The translations under genes were made by a program, and so were the position numbers. Below are positions 1 through 5,044 of a DNA stretch of 6,005 nucleotides, piece after piece (position 1 is the first letter of the stretch; the number at the start of each line of letters is the position of its first letter). The notes under the pieces were generated by a model. The model ran no database searches. It was not told the DNA's origin and saw nothing but the letters and a program-made list of their open reading frames with translations. Where the stretch lies: NCBI GenBank assembly GCA_030587405.1, contig JAUQZD010000047.1, positions 1 through 6,005 on the forward strand. The letters are read 5' to 3'. Source of the stretch: Candidatus Freyrarchaeum guaymasense. GTDB lineage: Archaea; Asgardarchaeota; Jordarchaeia; Jordarchaeales; Freyrarchaeaceae.

Positions 1-351
1 GCTCATGAAGCCCGCAAGCACGAGGTCGAAATCCACATCCTTTAACGCTTCCCTTATGGCGTCAGCAGTCCGGTAGGCGTCCATCCCCGTCTCCAGGGGG
101 ACCTTCAACGCCCTGTCCACCCCCGTGGCAAGGCAACGCCTCAGCGTGGAATCGCAATCGACACCTACACTGACGGCGACGACTTCTCCCCCATAAGCCT
201 CCTTCAGCCTCACAGCCTCCTCCACCGCGTACTTATCCCACTCGTTCACCTCATACGTCAAGCAGCGCTGGTCAACGCTTCTCCCATCAGCTCCTACACG
301 CACCTCGGAGTCCGATGACGGAGCATGCTTAACCAGCACGACAACCCTCAC
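1..351 (-). CDS. etfB: Electron transfer flavoprotein beta subunit, N-terminal part (cut by left window edge)
   Basis: The first 117 residues are present; the rest lies beyond base 1. EtfB pairs with EtfA to form the soluble flavoprotein that accepts electrons from acyl-CoA dehydrogenases and passes them towards the membrane quinone pool or another acceptor. The reading frame starts MRVVVLVKHAP, matching the family's usual beta-strand opening (MKIVVLVKQVPD-like). It continues with YEVNEWDKYAVEEAVRLKE, the conserved Asn-x-(F/W)-D helix region, then GGEVVAVSVG and a DFDLVLAG strand, all in the order expected of the nucleotide-binding ETF domain. I chose GTG at 351 because a GGTGG Shine-Dalgarno lies about 6 nt upstream and the protein then begins like its family. 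GTG at 360 is in frame and would add MVE. The gene starts 12 nt after the dehydrogenase stop, so it is almost certainly cotranscribed with it. etfA is expected further left. Whether this ETF is of the electron-bifurcating type cannot be judged from this fragment. Confidence 0.88.
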   Translation of the reverse strand, partial: MRVVVLVKHAPSSDSEVRVGADGRSVDQRCLTYEVNEWDKYAVEEAVRLKEAYGGEVVAVSVGVDCDSTLRRCLATGVDRALKVPLETGMDAYRTADAIREALKDVDFDLVLAGFMS

Positions 352-363
352 CTCAACCACCTC

Positions 364-1554
364 TCACCTTAACGGGTGCCTCCTGACCACTCCGATCCTT
401 GACGGTAGGCCGCCGAGAAGCGCCCTCGCAACAACCTCAACCTCGATCTCCCTTGTCCCCTCGTATATCTCCAGAACCCTCACGTCCCTGTACATCCTCG
501 ACACCGCCTGGTCGCCCATGAACCCGTATCCGCCATGAATCTGAAGGGACTCGTTCACAACCTCCTGAGCCACCCTTGCGGCAAAGTACTTGGCCATAGC
601 GGTCAGGCCGGGGTCAGCTCTATCCTTCTCTGCGGCTAAGCCTGCCTGGAGGGCGAGCAGCCTAGCCGCCTCGATTTTGGTACGCATAACCGCAAACTTC
701 TCCCGGATCGCTTGGAAGTCCACGAGCCTCCTCTCAAACGCCTCCCTGTTCTTCGCGTAATCTAGTGCTAGCTCAAACGCCCCCTGAGCTATCCCAACAG
801 CCTGGAACGCCGTGTGGATCCGGGTTAAGTTGAAGAACTCCATGGCCTGACGGAAGCCTTCCCCCTCCCTTCCCACAAGCCTGTCTTGCGGAACCTCCAC
901 GTCCCTGAAGGAGACCTCAGCTGTGTCGCTGGCTCTTATGCCAAGCTTGTTGGCGAGCTTCCTAGCCTCCAGCCCAGGTGACCCCCTCTCGACGATGAAA
1001 ACGCTCAGTCCCTCATGCCTCTTAGAGGGGTTCTGGCTTGTTCTAGCGAGGACAACGTAGTAGTCTGCTATGGAGCCGTTCGTTATGAACGTCTTCACCC
1101 CGTTCAGGAGGTAGTAACCTTCCTTCTTCTCAGCCCTCGTCATGACTCCGGCTACGTCGCTGCCCACCTGCGGCTCGGTGAAGCAGGAGCAGCAGATCTT
1201 CTCACCCTTCGCAAGGGGGGGCAAGTACTTCTCCTTCTGCTCCTCGCTTCCGAACATCATGATCATTTCAGAGCCGAAAGTAGTTGAAAGGATCATTCCA
1301 AGCCCCCCGTCGACACGCCAGAACTCCTCGACGATGAGGCAATGCCCGAGGATCCCCATCCCCTGTCCGCCATACTCCTCGGGGATGTGCGCTCCCACGA
1401 ATCCCAGCTTAGCAGCCTTCCTCCAGAGTTCGAAGGGGAACTTCTCCTCCCTGTCGCACTCCTCAGCATACCTTGGAAACTCCTTCTCAGCGAACTCCCG
1501 GGCAGCCTCCCTTACTGCCTTCTGTTCCTCGGTTAGAATCATGTCGAGAAGCAT
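364..1554 (-). CDS. Acyl-CoA dehydrogenase (canonical, catalytic Glu present)
   Basis: This is a 396-residue flavoprotein of the acyl-CoA dehydrogenase family, which introduces the alpha-beta double bond into an acyl-CoA and reduces ETF. The length is typical of short/medium-chain members. Seen directly, numbering from the ATG at 1554: the helical N-terminal domain from LTEEQKAVREAAREF; family signature 1, CFTEPQVGSDVAG, around 124-136; the mid-domain strand FITNGSIADYYVVLART; signature 2, QIHGGYGF...RMYRD, around 338-357; and IYEGTREI, whose Glu365 is the usual catalytic base. ATG 1554 is preferred because GGTGGGAG lies just upstream and the protein then opens like its relatives. An in-frame TTG at 1602 would add a Gly/Arg-rich tail of 16 residues with no family counterpart. 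ATG at 1542 has no ribosome site. The stop is 12 nt before etfB, so ETF is the likely electron acceptor. The natural acyl chain cannot be told from sequence alone; straight-chain and branched-chain substrates are both possible. Confidence 0.95.
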   Translation of the reverse strand: MLLDMILTEEQKAVREAAREFAEKEFPRYAEECDREEKFPFELWRKAAKLGFVGAHIPEEYGGQGMGILGHCLIVEEFWRVDGGLGMILSTTFGSEMIMMFGSEEQKEKYLPPLAKGEKICCSCFTEPQVGSDVAGVMTRAEKKEGYYLLNGVKTFITNGSIADYYVVLARTSQNPSKRHEGLSVFIVERGSPGLEARKLANKLGIRASDTAEVSFRDVEVPQDRLVGREGEGFRQAMEFFNLTRIHTAFQAVGIAQGAFELALDYAKNREAFERRLVDFQAIREKFAVMRTKIEAARLLALQAGLAAEKDRADPGLTAMAKYFAARVAQEVVNESLQIHGGYGFMGDQAVSRMYRDVRVLEIYEGTREIEVEVVARALLGGLPSRIGVVRRHPLR

Positions 1555-1634
1555 GCTCCCACCAAGACGTGAATGACGTCTCCCTCCACCACCCTCCTCC
1601 AAGTTAAGAGGAGGATCCTCCAGCTTGCATTCCT
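1555..1634 (-). other. Gap between the two dehydrogenase genes with a 12-bp perfect palindrome
   Basis: The 80-nt gap holds a perfect palindrome, GGAGGATCCTCC, at 1610-1621, shortly after the upstream gene's stop. It has no T-run behind it, so it does not look like an archaeal terminator. I see no TATA-like box in the gap, so the two genes are probably cotranscribed. The rest is purine-rich sequence leading into the ribosome site at 1556-1563. Confidence 0.4.
1556..1563 (-). promoter_or_regulatory. Ribosome binding site deciding the acyl-CoA dehydrogenase start at 1554
   Basis: Reading on the minus strand, GGTGGGAG sits one base before ATG 1554, with its GGTGG core about 4 nt from the start. 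The alternative starts at 1602 (TTG) and 1542 (ATG) lack a comparable purine-rich site at the right distance. Confidence 0.55.
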
Positions 1635-2936
1635 TTAAGCTGAGGACTCATACCTTTTGGTTATGAGGGTTGCATCGTAATACGTCTTCTCGTAGCTTGA
1701 AATCACGTCCTCTGCTGCTTCGATGCTGAGAACCTCCACGGTTCCATCTTCTATTTGAAGGGCTCTAGCATCCCTAAAGAGCTTCTCTACTATAACTTCC
1801 TTGCTCAGCCCGTAAGCCCCGAAGATCTGAAGTGCCTCATTGGCGACCTCGTAGGCTATCCTCTTCGCGTACACCTGCGCCATCCTAGCATGCCTTGGCG
1901 AAGCGTCAAACGTCCTTAACTCGAACACCCTTCTGTGAGTGTACTCCATCGCCTTCCTGACGTAGTAGCGTGCTGTTTCAACCTTCTCGAACATCCTGTA
2001 AATGCTTAACTTTATGTTTTTATGTTTAACTATGGGGACTCCTCCCTGAACTCTCTGCCTGGCATAGTTAAGGGCTTCCTCGAAGGCTGCCCTGGCAAGT
2101 CCAACGGAGTAGGCCCCCATGGCGCAGCTAGTTAAGCAGAGGAGCTGATCGGCGAATACGCCGTAAAGCGGGCCTGAAGCCACGGCAACGTAGCTTTCAG
2201 GGATCCTCACGTCGTTAAAGAAGAGTTCGCCTTGAGGGCAGTCCCTCATGCCCAGCATGTCGACGGGCTTCCCTCTCTCGACCCCATCAGCGTCAAGCGG
2301 AACCACGCAGAGCATGCCATCCACGAGGCCCCTTCCTCCTTCCACCTGCACGTGGAGGGCGCAGTGGGTTGCCACGGGAGCGGATGAAACCCAAGCAGAC
2401 TTTTGCCCATTTATAACCCACTCGCTCCCGTCCTTCCTAGCCGTAACGTTTCCCTTCCCAAACTTAAGGGCGTCTTCGTCTCGGATGGCCAGGAGGTGGT
2501 CGCTTCCATGGTCTGGCTCGGTCACACCCCAGCACCCATGGTACTTGCACTCGGTGTCCTCCAGCCACTCAGATACCAAGGACTGCAGCTCCTGAGATCC
2601 TGATAGAGCGGCTACCGCGAAGGGTATGGAGTCAACCCCTATAGCCGTCGCCAGCCCTAGGCTACCCCACCCGAGCTCCTCCATAATGATATACCTTTGT
2701 ATTGGAGTCAGGTTTGGGCCCCCAACGTCAGGGGATATGTGAAGCTTATGGTATCCAAGTTTCTTCATCTCTTTAATCGCTTTAAAGTATGGGGAGCTTG
2801 GATTCACCCTCTCCTCCGGGGGCATCCTGTCAAGTTTAACAGATGCAGGTCTTATAACCTCCTCCACGAACCTATGAACCTCTTCCTTGAGAAGCTCATC
2901 TTCCTCGCTTAGCTCGTCAAGGTCAAGATACTTCAT
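1635..2936 (-). CDS. Acyl-CoA dehydrogenase paralogue with Asp at the catalytic Glu position
   Basis: This 433-residue protein belongs to the acyl-CoA dehydrogenase flavoprotein family but is clearly divergent from its downstream neighbour. Visible parts: a helical N-terminal domain; signature 1, GVTEPDHGSDHLLA, at 137-150; a beta middle domain with WVINGQKSAWVSSA at 173-186; and a C-terminal helical domain with QIFGAYGLSKEVIVEKLFRDA at 370-390. In that segment the usual QIHGGYG has become QIFGAYG. The stretch that normally reads IYEGT reads IEDGT (395-399), so Asp397 replaces the catalytic Glu. Known relatives with non-standard bases act on unusual acyl-CoAs such as alicyclic ones, but the substrate here is unknown. 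It is longer than its neighbour, with an extra C-terminal tail (YYDATLITKRYESSA). ATG 2936 has a strong GGAGGGGAGG site 4 nt upstream. It is the first gene of the minus-strand unit, with 80 nt to the next start and no clear promoter in between. Confidence 0.93.
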   Translation of the reverse strand: MKYLDLDELSEEDELLKEEVHRFVEEVIRPASVKLDRMPPEERVNPSSPYFKAIKEMKKLGYHKLHISPDVGGPNLTPIQRYIIMEELGWGSLGLATAIGVDSIPFAVAALSGSQELQSLVSEWLEDTECKYHGCWGVTEPDHGSDHLLAIRDEDALKFGKGNVTARKDGSEWVINGQKSAWVSSAPVATHCALHVQVEGGRGLVDGMLCVVPLDADGVERGKPVDMLGMRDCPQGELFFNDVRIPESYVAVASGPLYGVFADQLLCLTSCAMGAYSVGLARAAFEEALNYARQRVQGGVPIVKHKNIKLSIYRMFEKVETARYYVRKAMEYTHRRVFELRTFDASPRHARMAQVYAKRIAYEVANEALQIFGAYGLSKEVIVEKLFRDARALQIEDGTVEVLSIEAAEDVISSYEKTYYDATLITKRYESSA

Positions 2937-2940
2937 TGCG

Positions 2941-2950
2941 CCTCCCCTCC
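2941..2950 (-). promoter_or_regulatory. Ribosome binding site of the first acyl-CoA dehydrogenase
   Basis: Minus-strand GGAGGGGAGG lies 4 nt upstream of ATG 2936, a near-ideal Shine-Dalgarno. It fixes that start and implies a transcript with a leader rather than a leaderless one. Confidence 0.7.
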
Positions 2951-2984
2951 AATCCGGGCTCTTAAATCTAAATGAAGTGGATCC

Positions 2985-3000
2985 GTCATTTAATAAGGGT
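2985..3000 (-). promoter_or_regulatory. Candidate archaeal BRE/TATA promoter for the acyl-CoA dehydrogenase/ETF operon
   Basis: On the minus strand the sequence reads ACCCTTATTAAATGAC, with an AT-rich CTTATTAAAT core at 2988-2997. Taking the usual archaeal distance of about 26-27 nt from box centre to transcription start, RNA would begin near 2965. That leaves a leader of about 30 nt carrying the ribosome site at 2941-2950. A second AT-rich stretch, TTTAGATTTAAG at 2961-2972, is closer, but would put the start at the edge of the gene and lose the ribosome site, so it is less likely. Inferred from sequence only. Confidence 0.4.
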
Positions 3001-3320
3001 TTCGTCTCGCGTTTGCGCCGTTTAGGCGGCTTCCTGCCTTAGAAGTCCATGGCATCTCCGAGTGGAGGGGGATCCCTCCCGAGAAGAATTCTAAAGCTAG
3101 GCTAGAGGGGTTTAGCGAGCGGGATACCGGGTAACACCTTGAACCATCCTTTAGCGTTGCGGCTGGAATGGAAAGGGGACGTTTTAGCTTCCAGAGGGGG
3201 CTTGGTGTTCGGAGGCCATGAGGAAGGGAGGGAAGCTTCAACGTTTCCGGTGGAAAATTTGGTTGTGACTGTTCTTTCGCCATTTGCCTTTTAAGGATCA
3301 GGGTTTCCAGCGGATGATAA

Positions 3321-3342
3321 TTAACATGTTCATGTTTAACAT
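3321..3342. promoter_or_regulatory. AT-rich inverted/direct repeat, possible operator
   Basis: The core is AACATG-TT-CATGTT (3323-3336), an inverted repeat with 6-bp arms and a 2-nt spacer. TTAACAT also occurs twice in direct orientation, at 3321-3327 and 3336-3342, 15 bp apart. It stands out from the GC-rich surroundings and is centred about 47 bp upstream of the rightward TATA box, a position suited to an activator. A dyad of this kind could bind a dimeric regulator such as an Lrp/AsnC protein, but that identity is speculation. Confidence 0.3.
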
Positions 3343-3366
3343 TTGGGGTTTTCCGGCGGGCGGACA

Positions 3367-3381
3367 CGAAAGACTTATAAG
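3367..3381 (+). promoter_or_regulatory. Archaeal BRE/TATA promoter of cimA-ilvB
   Basis: CGAAAG (BRE-like, purine-rich, 3367-3372) is followed by ACTTATAAG (3373-3381), a good archaeal TATA box. Transcription should begin about 26-27 nt downstream of its centre, near 3402-3405. The resulting leader is about 23 nt and would contain the ribosome site ahead of GTG 3427. This spacing supports 3427, not 3527, as the real start region of cimA. Confidence 0.6.
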
Positions 3382-3414
3382 CATTCCGTCTATTTGGTGA
3401 TGGTAATGGTTTGA

Positions 3415-3420
3415 AGGGTG
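3415..3420 (+). promoter_or_regulatory. Ribosome binding site for the cimA GTG start at 3427
   Basis: AGGGTG is followed by the 6-nt spacer TTAGAA and then GTG at 3427. This is a normal Shine-Dalgarno arrangement. It matters because the frame opened by this GTG is one base out of register with the rest of cimA. Confidence 0.5.
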
Positions 3421-3426
3421 TTAGAA

Positions 3427-5044
3427 GTGAGGGATCACCAAATCCGGCAGGAGGGTCGAGATCTACGACGCCACGCTCCGTGAAGGGGCGCAGGCGTGTG
3501 AGGTCGGGTTCTCTCTCCAGGACAAAGTGAGAATAACGTTAAAGCTTGACGAGCTTGGTGTCCCCTTCATTGAAGGCGGATGGCCTAATTCTAACCCGAA
3601 AGACAAGGAGTACTTCAAGGCCATAAGGGACTATAGTCTAAGCTACTCTAAGGTGGTCGCCTTCGGGAGCACTAGGAAGAAGAGTGTCACGGCGTCCAAG
3701 GATGAAAACCTTCAGTCCATAGTTGAGTCCGACGTTGAGTGGGCAACGATCTTCGGCAAGGCTTGGGACATGCACGTGACACAAGTGCTGGGGGCAACCC
3801 TCAGCGAGAACCTTGAAATGGTGAGTGACTCCATAGAGTACCTCAGGGAGCATGGGTTGAACGTGATATTTGACGCGGAGCACTTCTACGATGGATTCAA
3901 GGCTAACAGGGAGTACGCGCTCCGAGTGCTCAGCGCTGCGGCCGAGGCTGGCGCCTCACGGCTGGTGCTGTGCGACACCAACGGCGGCACTCTCCCGTGG
4001 GAGTTCACCCGGATAACCCGGGAGGTCTGCAGAAGGTTTGTGACGCCGATAGGGGTGCACTGCCACAATGACTCGGGTGTGGCGGTGGCGAACAGCCTCT
4101 CAGCGGTCGCCGAGGGAGCCTTCCACGTTCAGGGGACCGTTAACGGGATAGGGGAGCGATGCGGGAACGCTGACCTTTGCCAGGTGATACCTTCCCTAGA
4201 GTTGAAGATGGGGGTTGAAGCCATCGCCGGCTCCCTGAGGAGGCTGGCTGAGGTCTCAAACTACGTGTATGAAGTAACCAACCTTAAACCCAATCCATAC
4301 CAGCCGTACGTTGGAAAGTACGCCTTCGCCCATAAGGGAGGAGTGCACATAGACGCGGTGCTTAAGGTTGAGAGGAGCTACGAGCACGTGGACCCCGCGG
4401 CGGTGGGGAACGTCAGGGTAATAGCTCTCTCTGAGGTCGCTGGGAGGGCTGCGGTGGCGGCTAAGGCAAGGGAGTTTGGCTTGGAGCTTGACAGGAACAG
4501 CGAGGAAGCCTTGAAGGTTCTCGAGAGAATTAAGCAGCTTGAGAACATGGGTTACCAGCTTGAAAACGTGAACGGGACGCTCTACATGGTGATGCTGGAC
4601 GTGCTTGGACGGAGAATGAAGGATTTTGAAGTCCTCTCCTGGAGGACGCTGGTGGAGGCTAAGAACGGTGAGGTTGTCTCGGAGAGCACCGTTAGGCTCG
4701 CCATTGGAGACAGGGTTTTCCACGAGATATCCGAGGGGGATGGCCCCGTCCACGCTCAAGATATGGCGATAAGGAAGGCGCTTAGAGAGTCATACCCTGA
4801 AATAGAACGTGTGAAGCTCATCAACTACAAGGTTACAACGGTCGACGTCCCGTCGGGTGTGGAGGACAGAACAGGAACGGGGGCTACCGTACGCGTGTAC
4901 ATAGAGTTCAGCGACGGGGTTGAAACCTGGTCCACCGTCGGCGTTTCCCCGAACATTTTGAAGGCAACTAAGGAGGCCCTCATAGACGGGTACTCCTACT
5001 ACATCCACAAGGTTCGCCTTAACAGTTTAGGGAGGAATAACTAA
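3427..5044 (+). CDS. cimA: (R)-citramalate synthase, long form, with a one-base frame discrepancy near the start
   Basis: CimA condenses acetyl-CoA and pyruvate to (R)-citramalate, the first step of the threonine-independent isoleucine route. The uninterrupted frame is 3431-5044; the rebuilt protein has about 538 residues, normal for the family. In rebuilt numbering it shows EIYDATLREG (11-20, catalytic Arg and metal-binding Glu), YIEGGWP-like FIEGGWPNSNPKD near 47-59, FGSTRKK, DAEHFYDGFKAN, LCDTNGGTLP, the metal-binding HCHNDSG (211-217), NGIGERCGN (239-247) and YAFAHKGGVH. A LeuA-type C-terminal regulatory domain follows from about 390. These strings match CimA rather than 2-isopropylmalate or homocitrate synthase. 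The frame has a stop at 3428-3430 and no ATG/GTG/TTG until GTG 3527, which would drop the catalytic TLREG. GTG 3427, with a ribosome site and promoter, is one base out of frame; removing one G from GGG (3431-3433) joins it as MRITKSGRRVEIYD. Cotranscribed with ilvB. Confidence 0.92.
5031..5035 (+). promoter_or_regulatory. Ribosome binding site of ilvB inside the 3' end of cimA
   Basis: GGAGG lies within the last codons of cimA, 9 nt before ATG 5045. It favours that ATG over the in-frame ATG at 5051 and shows that ilvB translation follows directly from cimA. Confidence 0.6.

Larger units (their letters stand above)
2937..3426. other. Long divergent intergenic region, no gene recognised
   Basis: About 490 nt separate the divergent operons. 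The ends carry the two candidate promoters. In between I see only small structures: a hairpin with arms GGAGGG (3064-3069) and CCCTCC (3074-3079) around a GGAT loop, a weak CGCC/GGCG stem near 3017-3029, a CTGGAA/TTCCAG pair (3163-3168 and 3189-3194), and an AT-rich repeat at 3321-3342. A minus-strand open frame covers 2990-3367 (GTG start, 125 codons), but its product is Pro/Ser-rich with no recognisable domain, and the frame runs into the promoter elements at both ends. The short plus-strand frames beginning at 3049, 3168 and 3219 have 16-18 codons and no ribosome site. No tRNA-like or rRNA-like segment is apparent. Confidence 0.5.

Noticed and set aside
1555..1602. TTG start at 1602 extending the second dehydrogenase by 16 residues
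   Set aside because: The extension (MEEGGGGRRH-like) has no family counterpart and no well-placed ribosome site, unlike ATG 1554.
815..3076. Six GGATCC sites in the left half and none in the right half
   Set aside because: Most fall in ordinary coding sequence and the count is small; no spacing pattern or flanking similarity suggests a function.
3049..3269. Short plus-strand frames of 16-18 codons starting at 3049, 3168 and 3219
   Set aside because: Too short, no ribosome sites, and no similarity to known small proteins that I can recognise.
2990..3367. 125-codon minus-strand open frame starting at GTG 3367
   Set aside because: Pro/Ser/Leu-rich product without any domain, no clear ribosome site, and it overlaps candidate promoter elements at both ends. 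Not convincing without homologues.
3400..3414. Tiny MVMV open frame in the cimA leader, considered as an attenuator leader peptide
   Set aside because: Its first ATG lies at or before the predicted transcription start, there are no terminator/antiterminator hairpins after it, and four codons are expected by chance.
4256..4759. 167-codon minus-strand open frame antisense to cimA
   Set aside because: It lies entirely inside cimA, whose conserved protein sequence fully explains this stretch; the antisense product resembles nothing I recognise.
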